64,000 nt of DNA, from positions 1 to 64,000 of the forward strand of contig DASYSE010000102.1 in NCBI GenBank assembly GCA_036003705.1, in the 5' to 3' direction. The stretch's first letter is position 1. The number at the start of each line of letters is the position of its first letter. This DNA comes from CALGFH01 sp036003705 (lineage in GTDB: Bacteria > Actinomycetota > CALGFH01). Positions 51,176 to 58,272 of this stretch are shown piece after piece. Position numbers and translations under genes: made by a program. The notes under the pieces are model-generated. The model saw nothing but the letters and a program-made list of their open reading frames with translations, ran no database searches and was not told the origin of the DNA.

Positions 51176-51943
51176 TTGACGCCCGAGCACCCCTCCAAGG
51201 GGACCGTGCTGCTGGTCGAGGACGAGGAGTCCATCGCCGACCTGGTCCGGCTGTACCTGGAGCGCGATGGCTTCCAGGTGGTGTGGCGCACCGACGGCCC
51301 GTCCGGCCTGGCCGCGGTCGACGCCGAGCGTCCCCGGCTGGTGCTGCTGGACCTGATGCTGCCCGGCATGGACGGGTTCGAGGTGACCAGGGCGCTGCGC
51401 GAGCGGGGCGGCCGGGTGCCGATCATCGTGGTGACGGCCAGGGAGGAGGAGGCCGACCGGGTGCTCGGCCTCGAGCTCGGCGCCGACGACTACGTGACCA
51501 AGCCGTTCTCGCCCCGCGAGCTGGTGGCCCGCGTCAAGGCGGTGCTGCGCCGCGCCGAGCCCGAGCCGAGGGCCGGTCTGGAGCCGCCGCTGCACCTCGG
51601 CAGCCTCACCGTCGACCCGGCCCGCCACGAGGTCGTGTTCGAGGGCCGCCCGGTGCAGCTCACCGCCCGCGAGTTCGAGCTGCTCTGCTACCTGGTCCGC
51701 AACCGGGGCCTGGTCCTGACCCGGGACCAGATCCTCGAGCGCGTCTGGGGCTACTCGTTCCCGGCCGACACCCGGACCGTCGACGTCCACATCCGCCAGC
51801 TTCGCGCCAAGCTGGGTGAGCGCGCCCCCATCGCCACCATCCGCGGCGTCGGCTACAAGGCAGAGGACCGCGGGAGCGTCCCAGGCGCCCAAGGGGGGCC
51901 ATCCATGGGGCCCGGCCCCCGGCCCGGGTCGGAGCAGGGCTGA
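51176..51943 (+). CDS. OmpR/PhoB-family response regulator
   Basis: A 255-residue response regulator. The receiver domain (about 9-120) has the acidic pair VEDEESI, the phospho-acceptor Asp in LVLLDLMLPGMDG and the conserved Lys in DDYVTKPFSPREL. The winged-helix DNA-binding domain (about 140-230) has LTAREFELLCYLVRN and TRTVDVHIRQLRAKL. TTG 51176 is preferred over ATG 51140 because GGAAAGGGG lies five bases before it. The stop shares a base with the kinase ATG. The pair is inserted between the Trp membrane protein gene and trpC; nothing visible links its targets to tryptophan. Confidence 0.92.
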   Translation: MTPEHPSKGTVLLVEDEESIADLVRLYLERDGFQVVWRTDGPSGLAAVDAERPRLVLLDLMLPGMDGFEVTRALRERGGRVPIIVVTAREEEADRVLGLELGADDYVTKPFSPRELVARVKAVLRRAEPEPRAGLEPPLHLGSLTVDPARHEVVFEGRPVQLTAREFELLCYLVRNRGLVLTRDQILERVWGYSFPADTRTVDVHIRQLRAKLGERAPIATIRGVGYKAEDRGSVPGAQGGPSMGPGPRPGSEQG

Positions 51944-53445
51944 TGGGGCGGGGCGGGGGGTCGTTGCGGGGACGGCTGGTGCTGGCGTTCGTGGCCGTCG
52001 CCGTCCTGGCCGCCGTGCTGATCGGGGTCATCACCCTGTCCCTGGTCCGCCTGGTGCCCGAGCGCGGCCTGGAGCGGCAGCTCGCCGACCAGGCGGTGGC
52101 CGTCACCGAGGCGGCCAACGGCCCGCCCCCTGCCCGAGGGGTGTGCGCGTTCGTCCGCGCCCTCCGGGTCGGCGACACCGAGGCGTACAGACTGGGCCGC
52201 AACGACCGGACGACCACGCCGCTCGCGGTCGCCTGCCAGCCACCCGGCCGCCGGCGCGGGATCCCCCTGGCCCCGGTCCCCGACATCGACCTGGCCGCCA
52301 CCCTGGCCCGAGGCGAGGTCGTCAGCGGCACCAGCGACGGGCTGGCCTGGGCGGTCGCCCCGGCCGAGCGGGCCGTCCGCGGCGGCCGCGGCGGCGTGCT
52401 GCTGGTCCACGAGGTCCGCCGCCTCGGCGTCAGCCTGTTCCCGGTCGTCGCCTGGCGGCTGCTGCTGGCGACCGCCCTGGCCGTCGTGGTGGCGGCGCTG
52501 GTCGCCTGGCTGCTGGCCGGCCGGCTCACCGCGCCGCTCGGCCGGCTGGTCGCGGCCGCCCGCCGTGTCGGCGGCGGTGACCTGTCGACAAGGGTGCAAG
52601 TCGACGGCGACGACGAGGCTGCCGAGGTGGCCTCGGCCTTCAACGACATGGCCGCCGGCCTGGAGCGCGCCCAGGGCGAGCAGCGCGCGTTCCTGGCCAG
52701 CGTTGGCCACGAGCTCAAGACCCCCCTCACCACCATCCAGGGCTACACCGAGGCGCTGCTGGACGGCACCGTCGAGGACCCGGCCGAGCGCCGCCGCTCG
52801 CTGGTCCGGGTCCACGCCGAGACCGTCCGCCTGGCCCGCCTCATCCAGGACCTGCTCGACCTGGCCCGCCTCGGCCGCGGCCAGTTCGCCGTCAGCACCG
52901 TCGACGCCGATGTCGGCGCCGTGCTGCGGGAGGCGGTGGCGGCGGCCACCGAACGGGCATCCCGGCGCGAGGTCACCGTCACCACCCGCCTCGCCCGCGT
53001 CCTCCACGCCCACGTGGACCCTGGCCGGCTCCGCCAGGTGCTGGACAACCTGCTCGACAACGCCACCCGCTCCAGCCCCCCCGGCCGCCAGGTGCTGGTC
53101 GCGGCCAGGCCGCTGGACGGTGGCGGGGTTGAGGCGGCCGTGGTCGACCAGGGCCCCGGCATCTCGGCCGAGGACCTGCCCCACGCCTTCGACCGCGGCC
53201 ATCTGTGGTCCCGCTACCGAGGCACCCGCGAGGTCGGTTCCGGTCTCGGCCTGGCGATCGTCAAAGCCCTCTGCGACGCCATGGGCGTCGCCATCCGCGC
53301 CGAGTCCGGGAACGGCGGCGGCACCGCCTTCCGCCTCATCCTCCCCCCGGCCCGCACCGCGCCGCCCAGCGGCGGCCCACCGATCGGCCCGACCACCCCG
53401 ACCGAGCTTCCCACCCGCCCGCTGCCCCGAGCCCGCGGCCGATGA
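51943..53445 (+). CDS. Membrane-bound sensor histidine kinase
   Basis: A 500-residue kinase. Two transmembrane helices (LVLAFVAVAVLAAVLIGVITL about 13-33 and LLLATALAVVVAALVAWLLAG about 168-188) flank an extracytoplasmic sensor region of about 130 residues. HAMP follows (APLGRLVAAARRVGGGDL), then HisKA with phospho-acceptor His in FLASVGHELKTPLTT and HATPase_c with NLLDNATRSS, DQGPGI and GSGLGLAI. The C-terminal tail is Pro/Thr-rich. It is co-translated with the response regulator (TGATG), so the two form a cognate pair. The signal is unknown. Confidence 0.92.
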   Translation: MGRGGGSLRGRLVLAFVAVAVLAAVLIGVITLSLVRLVPERGLERQLADQAVAVTEAANGPPPARGVCAFVRALRVGDTEAYRLGRNDRTTTPLAVACQPPGRRRGIPLAPVPDIDLAATLARGEVVSGTSDGLAWAVAPAERAVRGGRGGVLLVHEVRRLGVSLFPVVAWRLLLATALAVVVAALVAWLLAGRLTAPLGRLVAAARRVGGGDLSTRVQVDGDDEAAEVASAFNDMAAGLERAQGEQRAFLASVGHELKTPLTTIQGYTEALLDGTVEDPAERRRSLVRVHAETVRLARLIQDLLDLARLGRGQFAVSTVDADVGAVLREAVAAATERASRREVTVTTRLARVLHAHVDPGRLRQVLDNLLDNATRSSPPGRQVLVAARPLDGGGVEAAVVDQGPGISAEDLPHAFDRGHLWSRYRGTREVGSGLGLAIVKALCDAMGVAIRAESGNGGGTAFRLILPPARTAPPSGGPPIGPTTPTELPTRPLPRARGR

Positions 53446-53497
53446 GGGACGAGCGTTGCTGAGGGGCGCTGGCTGCGAGCAGGCGGATCGGACGGAC

Positions 53498-53503
53498 TAG
53501 AAT
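53498..53503 (+). promoter_or_regulatory. Candidate -10 element of trpC
   Basis: TAGAAT ends eight bases before the trpC GTG at 53512, with no ribosome binding site between, again suggesting a leaderless or nearly leaderless transcript that would separate trpC-trpA from the upstream two-component genes. No -35 match is seen. Confidence 0.45.
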
Positions 53504-53511
53504 CATCGCCT

Positions 53512-54375
53512 GTGACCTCGACCGGTTCCTTCCTTGCCCGGGCGGTGGCCGACGCCAGGTCGGACGCCGAGCGCCGGGCGGCACGCCTGCCCCCTGCCGC
53601 GGTGCGGGCTGCCGCGGCGACCGCCCCGACCGCACGGGGGCTGCGGGCCGCTGTCGGTCGCGGGCCGGAGGGGCCCCGAGTGATCGCCGAGGTCAAACGC
53701 CGTTCGCCATCCAAGGGCGACATCCGCATCGACCTCGACCCGGCCGCCCTGGCCGCCGCCTACGCCGCCGGCGGCGCCTGCGCGATCAGCGTCCTGACCG
53801 AGCCGCGCCATTTCGCCGGCAGCCCCGCCGACCTGCTGGCGGCGCGGGCCGCGGTCGAGCTGCCGGTGCTCCGCAAGGACTTCGTCACCACCCCCTACCA
53901 GGTGTGGGAGGCGCGCGCCTGGGGCGCCGACGCGGTCCTGCTGATCGTGGCCGCGCTCCGGCCCGCCGAGCTCCGCGCCCTGCTCGACGAGACCGCCGAG
54001 GCGGGCCTGGACGCGCTGGTCGAGGTCCACACGGTGGCCGAGGCGGAGGCGGCCGCCTCCGCCGGCGCCAACCTGGTCGGGGTGAACGCCCGCGACCTGG
54101 CCACCCTCCAGGTCGACCCCGGCCGCTTCGCCGACGTCCGCCAGGCCCTGCCCGGCGGGACGATCCTGGTCGCCGAGAGCGGCATCCGCGACCGCGCCGA
54201 CGTGCAGGCGGCCGGCGACGCCGGCGCCGACGCCGTCCTGGTCGGCGAGGCCCTGGTCCGCGCCGACGATCCGACGAAGGCCGTCCGCGAGCTTCTTGCG
54301 TCGTCGGATCGTCGGGATGCGATGGACCGGCAGGGCGCAAGCGCTGCCACCGAGCCCGTTCCTGCTGAGCAATAG
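53512..54375 (+). CDS. trpC: Indole-3-glycerol phosphate synthase
   Basis: A 287-residue TIM barrel that forms indole-3-glycerol phosphate. The substrate and catalytic motifs are VIAEVKRRSPSKGDI (Glu and Lys), ISVLTEPRHFAGS, VLRKDFVTTPYQVWEARAWGAD with the catalytic Lys, LVEVHTVAEAEAA, LVGVNARDLATL and VAESGI. The start is GTG 53512. It is monofunctional: no TrpF domain is fused. The last 30 residues form a tail beyond the barrel. Confidence 0.94.
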   Translation: MTSTGSFLARAVADARSDAERRAARLPPAAVRAAAATAPTARGLRAAVGRGPEGPRVIAEVKRRSPSKGDIRIDLDPAALAAAYAAGGACAISVLTEPRHFAGSPADLLAARAAVELPVLRKDFVTTPYQVWEARAWGADAVLLIVAALRPAELRALLDETAEAGLDALVEVHTVAEAEAAASAGANLVGVNARDLATLQVDPGRFADVRQALPGGTILVAESGIRDRADVQAAGDAGADAVLVGEALVRADDPTKAVRELLASSDRRDAMDRQGASAATEPVPAEQ

Positions 54376-54383
54376 GAGGACAG

Positions 54384-55691
54384 ATGGCCGCGCCCCGCAA
54401 GATCCTGCTCGGTGAGGACGAGCTGCCGACCGCCTGGTTCAACATCGTGCCCTCGATGCCGACCAAGCCCGATCCCTACCTGCACCCGCAGACCCGCGAG
54501 CCGGTCGGGCCGGACGCGCTGGCGCCGCTGTTCCCCATGGCCCTGATCGGCCAGGAGGTCTCCACCGACCAGTGGGTCGACATCCCCGGTCCGGTGCTCG
54601 ACACCTACAAGCTGTGGCGGCCGACCCCGCTGGTCCGCGCGCTCGACCTCGAGCGCGCGCTGGGCACCCCGGCCCGCATCTACTACAAATACGAGGGCGG
54701 GTCGCCGGCCGGCTCCCACAAGCCCAACACCGCCGTCGCGCAGGCGTTCTACAACAAGGCCGAGGGTATCGCCCGGCTCAGCACCGAGACCGGGGCCGGC
54801 CAGTGGGGCAGCGCCCTGGCGTTCGCCTGCGCCCGGTTCGGCCTGGAGTGCAAGGTCTACATGGTGCGGGCCTCCTACGACGGCAAGCCCTACCGGCGCT
54901 CGCTCATGGAGACCTGGGGGGCCAGCGTCATCCCGTCGCCGTCGCCGGAGACCAACGCCGGCCGGGCCGTCCTCGGCCAGCACCCCGACTCGCCCGGGTC
55001 GCTCGGCATCGCCATCTCCGAGGCGGTCGAGGACGCCGCCCTGCGCGAGGACACCCACTACGCGCTCGGCAGCGTGCTCAACCACGTGCTGCTCCACCAG
55101 ACCGTCATCGGCCTCGAGCTGAAGGCGCAGCTCGAGCAGGCCGGCGTCGAGCCCGACGTGCTGGTGGCCTGCGTCGGCGGCGGGTCCAACTTCGGCGGCT
55201 TCACCTTCCCGCTGCTGGCCGAGAAGCTGGCCGGCCGCAGGAGCACCAGGGTCGTCGCGGTCGAACCGACCGCGGCCCCGACCCTCACCGAGGGCCGGTT
55301 CGAGTACGACCTCGGCGACCAGGCCGGCATGACCCCGCTGCTGCCCATGTACACGCTGGGGGCCGACTTCATCCCAGCCCCGATCCACGCCGGCGGGCTG
55401 CGCTACCACGGCGACTCGCCGCTGGTGTCGCTGCTGCGCAAGGAGGACCACATCGAGGCCGTCGCCTACCCGCAGTCCAAGGTCTTCGAGGCGGCCGTGC
55501 AGTTCGCCCGCACCGAGGGCATCCTGCCGGCCCCCGAGCCGGCGCACGCGATCCGGGCCGTGATCGACGAGGCCCTGCGCTGCAAGGAGGAGGGTCGCGA
55601 GGAGACCATCGTGTTCAACCTCTGCGGCCACGGCCACTTCGACCTCAAGGCCTACGAGGATTACCTGTCCGGGAACCTCCTGGATGTCTGA
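54384..55691 (+). CDS. trpB2: Tryptophan synthase β chain-like protein, TrpB2 type
   Basis: A 435-residue PLP enzyme of the TrpB2 group, longer than TrpB1 and recognisable from its N-terminus (PTAWFNIVPSMPTKPDPYLHP) and from GRPTPL-equivalent WRPTPLVRAL. The PLP lysine is in GGSPAGSHKPNTAV, TETGAGQWGSALAFA and GGGSNFGG bind substrate and phosphate, and RYHGDSPLVSLL is a TrpB2 signature. TrpB2 enzymes make tryptophan from indole and serine but often do not pair tightly with TrpA. ATG 54384 has AGGAGG close upstream. A normal trpB follows, overlapping by 8 bases. Confidence 0.92.
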   Translation: MAAPRKILLGEDELPTAWFNIVPSMPTKPDPYLHPQTREPVGPDALAPLFPMALIGQEVSTDQWVDIPGPVLDTYKLWRPTPLVRALDLERALGTPARIYYKYEGGSPAGSHKPNTAVAQAFYNKAEGIARLSTETGAGQWGSALAFACARFGLECKVYMVRASYDGKPYRRSLMETWGASVIPSPSPETNAGRAVLGQHPDSPGSLGIAISEAVEDAALREDTHYALGSVLNHVLLHQTVIGLELKAQLEQAGVEPDVLVACVGGGSNFGGFTFPLLAEKLAGRRSTRVVAVEPTAAPTLTEGRFEYDLGDQAGMTPLLPMYTLGADFIPAPIHAGGLRYHGDSPLVSLLRKEDHIEAVAYPQSKVFEAAVQFARTEGILPAPEPAHAIRAVIDEALRCKEEGREETIVFNLCGHGHFDLKAYEDYLSGNLLDV

Positions 55692-57030
55692 CCACGGCCC
55701 AGCCGGCATGGGGCACGGTCCGTCGGCGGCCGCCGGGCTGCAGGCCGACGACGGCCCAGCCGGCTTGGGGCACGCTCCGTCACCGGCCGCCGGGGTGGGC
55801 ACGGCGGAGGTATTGCACCGGCCGGACCCGCTCGGGCACTTCGGCGCCTGGGGCGGGCGTTTCGTCCCAGAGGTGCTGATGGCCGCCCTCGACCAGCTCA
55901 CCGACGCCTTCGAAGAGGCCATCGCCGACCCGGAGTTCGTGGCCGAGCTGGAGGCGTTGCGGCGCGACTACGCCGGCCGGCCGACCCCGCTGTTCCCGGC
56001 CAGGCGGCTGTCGCGGGAGCTGGGACTGCGGCTGTGGCTCAAGCGCGAGGACCTGCTCCACACCGGCGCCCACAAGCTCAACAACTCCCTCGGCCAGCAC
56101 CTGCTCACCCGCAGGATGGGCAAGCCGCGGGTGATCGCCGAGACCGGTGCCGGCCAGCACGGCGTCGCCACCGCCACCGCGGCCGCCCTGCTCGGTCAGG
56201 AGTGCGTCGTCTACATGGGCGAGGAGGACACCCGACGCCAGCACCTCAACGTCGTGCGCATGCGGCTGCTCGGCACCGAGGTGCGGACGGTGGCCACCGG
56301 CACCGCGACCCTCAAGGACGCCATCAACGAGGCCCTGCGGGACTGGGTCGAGTCGGTCGGGTCGACCCACTACGCCATCGGCTCGGTCGTCGGCCCCCAC
56401 CCGTTCCCCCTCATGGTCAGGGAGTTCCAGCGGGTGATCGGGGACGAGGCCCGCGGCCAGATCCTGGCCGCCGAGGGGCGGCTGCCCGACCTGGCCGTGG
56501 CCTGCGTCGGCGGCGGGTCGAACGCGGCCGGGCTGTTCGCCGCCTTCATCGACGACGAGCCGGTTCGCCTGGTCGGGGTCGAGGCCGGCGGCCGCGGGCC
56601 CCAGCCGGGCCACCATGGGGCCTCGCTCGGCCTCGGCGAGGCCGGCGTGCTCCACGGCGCCCGCTCCTACCTGCTCCAGGACGCCGACGGCCAGGTCCTG
56701 CCCACCCACTCTGTCTCGGCCGGTCTCGACTACCCGGGGGTCGGCCCGGAGCACGCCTTCTGGAAGGACGCCGGTCGGGTCTGCTACGAGCGCGCCCTCG
56801 ACACCCTCGCCCTCGACGGGTTCCGCCTCCTCGCCCGCACCGAGGGCCTGCTTCCCGCCCTCGAGCCGGCCCACGCGGTCGGCTGGCTCGCTCAGGCCGC
56901 CCGCGACGGCCGGGTCGCCCCCGGCTCCCTGGTCGTCCTCAACCTCTCCGGCCGCGGCGACAAGGACGTCGAGACCGTCTCCGCCCTGCTGGCCGACCCC
57001 GACCCTCCACCCGACCCTGCCGATGCCTGA
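55684..57030 (+). CDS. trpB: Tryptophan synthase β chain (TrpB1)
   Basis: A 448-residue β subunit that condenses indole with serine within the α2β2 complex. After an unusual N-terminus of about 40 residues made of two 19-residue repeats, the standard enzyme begins at GHFGAWGGRFVPEVL. The PLP lysine lies in HTGAHKLNNSLGQ, followed by ETGAGQHGVATATAAAL, CVGGGSNAAG and the C-terminal EGLLPALEPAHAV. ATG 55684 overlaps trpB2; the stop overlaps trpA. Both TrpB types are therefore encoded side by side. Confidence 0.95.
   Translation: MSDHGPAGMGHGPSAAAGLQADDGPAGLGHAPSPAAGVGTAEVLHRPDPLGHFGAWGGRFVPEVLMAALDQLTDAFEEAIADPEFVAELEALRRDYAGRPTPLFPARRLSRELGLRLWLKREDLLHTGAHKLNNSLGQHLLTRRMGKPRVIAETGAGQHGVATATAAALLGQECVVYMGEEDTRRQHLNVVRMRLLGTEVRTVATGTATLKDAINEALRDWVESVGSTHYAIGSVVGPHPFPLMVREFQRVIGDEARGQILAAEGRLPDLAVACVGGGSNAAGLFAAFIDDEPVRLVGVEAGGRGPQPGHHGASLGLGEAGVLHGARSYLLQDADGQVLPTHSVSAGLDYPGVGPEHAFWKDAGRVCYERALDTLALDGFRLLARTEGLLPALEPAHAVGWLAQAARDGRVAPGSLVVLNLSGRGDKDVETVSALLADPDPPPDPADA
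55690..55803 (+). repeat. 57-bp tandem duplication in the 5' end of trpB
   Basis: Two adjacent 19-codon units, 55690-55746 and 55747-55803, begin GACCACGGCCCAGCCGGC and GACGACGGCCCAGCCGGC. They encode DHGPAGMGHGPSAAAG and DDGPAGLGHAPSPAAG, each with three more residues. The reading frame is kept. The unit length equals that of the repeat in the Trp membrane protein, although the sequences differ. Confidence 0.9.
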
Positions 57031-58030
57031 CCCCGGACCGCCTGCACCCGCCCCCGGAGCCCCCGGCGGTCCGGCCGGGTTGGTCGACCAGGGCCCCCCA
57101 TCCCCCGGTTCCGACCCCGGTGCCGTTGGTGACCCTGCCGGCTCGATGGCGGCGGCCTCCACATCCCTGGGATCCCCCGGTTCCGCGGCGGCGGGGACCC
57201 GGCTGGGCGTGGCGGCCAGCATGCCGGCGCCGCTGGAGCGGCTGGAGGGGCGGCTGGACCAGCTGCGGCGGGACGGGACGGCGGCCCTGATCGCCTACGG
57301 GGTCGCCGGGTACCCGGACCTGGACGGGTCGCTGGCGGCCTTCCGGGCGATGGCCCAAGCGGGCGCCGACGTGCTCGAGGTCGGCCCGCCCTACTCCGAC
57401 CCGCTGATCGACGGGCCGGTCATCCAGCGGGCGGTCACCGCGGCGCTCGACGCCGGGACCCGCCTGGACGACGTCCTCGGCCTGGTCGACGAGCTGACCG
57501 CCAGCGTGGATGCGCCCGTGGTGCTGCTCGTCTACTACAACCTGGTGGCCCACCGCGGCCCCAGGCGGTTCGCGGCCGAGCTGGCCGCCGCCGGGGCCTG
57601 CGGCGCGGTCGTGCCCGACCTGCCGCCCGAGGAGGCGGGGGAGTGGCTGGACGCGGCCCGGGTGGCCGGGGTCGCCCCGGTGTTCCTGGCCGCCCCGACC
57701 TCCAGCGACGCCCGCCTGGCCGCGGTCGCCCGCTCCGGCCGGGGCTTCGTCTACGCCCAGGCGTCGCTGGGCGTGACCGGCCTGCGGGCCTCGCTGGCCG
57801 CCGGCATCGAGGACCTGGTCGGCCGGGTCCGCGCCCACACCGACCTCCCCGTCTGCGCCGGCATCGGCGTCTCCACCGCCGAGCAGGCCGCCGAGGTGGC
57901 CAGGTTCGCCGACGGCGCCATCGTCGGCACCGCCCTGGTCCGCCGCCTCGGCGACGGCGGCCTCGACGGCCTGCGGACCCTCACCGCCGAGCTCGCCGAC
58001 GCCGTCCACACCGCCCGCAGCCGTCGGTGA
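57023..58030 (+). CDS. trpA: Tryptophan synthase α chain
   Basis: A TIM barrel that cleaves indole-3-glycerol phosphate to indole. The catalytic Glu is in LEVGPPYSDPLIDGPVIQ and the Asp in the same block; LVYYNLVAHRG, GAVVPDLPPEEA, FVYAQASLGVTG and AGIGVSTAEQ follow. Two starts are possible. ATG 57023 overlaps the trpB stop and adds a 66-residue Pro/Ala/Gly-rich extension; ATG 57221 gives the usual length of about 269 residues but lacks a good ribosome binding site. I list the longer form because of the operon overlap and the similar extensions on neighbouring proteins. Confidence 0.9.
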   Translation: MPDPGPPAPAPGAPGGPAGLVDQGPPSPGSDPGAVGDPAGSMAAASTSLGSPGSAAAGTRLGVAASMPAPLERLEGRLDQLRRDGTAALIAYGVAGYPDLDGSLAAFRAMAQAGADVLEVGPPYSDPLIDGPVIQRAVTAALDAGTRLDDVLGLVDELTASVDAPVVLLVYYNLVAHRGPRRFAAELAAAGACGAVVPDLPPEEAGEWLDAARVAGVAPVFLAAPTSSDARLAAVARSGRGFVYAQASLGVTGLRASLAAGIEDLVGRVRAHTDLPVCAGIGVSTAEQAAEVARFADGAIVGTALVRRLGDGGLDGLRTLTAELADAVHTARSRR

Positions 58031-58055
58031 CCGCCGCGCGACCAGCCGCGAGCGC

Positions 58056-58244
58056 ATGGCATACTGCCGGCGGCGGCGCGACGAGGAGGTCACCCGGCTG
58101 CTCGGGCTCGGGGCCACCCTGGTGGCCGACCGGCGGCAGCCCGACGGGACCGGTTGGGCCGTGCTGGCCGACCCCGAGGGCAACGAGTTCTGCGTTGAGC
58201 GCAGCGCCGCCGAACGGACCGCCGGTCCAGCCACCACCGGCTGA
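58056..58244 (+). pseudogene. Remnant of a glyoxalase/VOC-family protein
   Basis: A 62-codon frame that matches only the C-terminal half of a glyoxalase-like (VOC) domain: EEVTRLLGLGATLVADRR, then WAVLADPEGNEFCVER, the usual last strand with its metal-ligand Glu. No N-terminal βαβββ module precedes it; upstream is the trpA stop. I read it as a truncated gene, although a short expressed peptide cannot be excluded. Confidence 0.6.
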
Positions 58245-58272
58245 CGGCAACGCCGAATCCAGGCGTCCCCCC

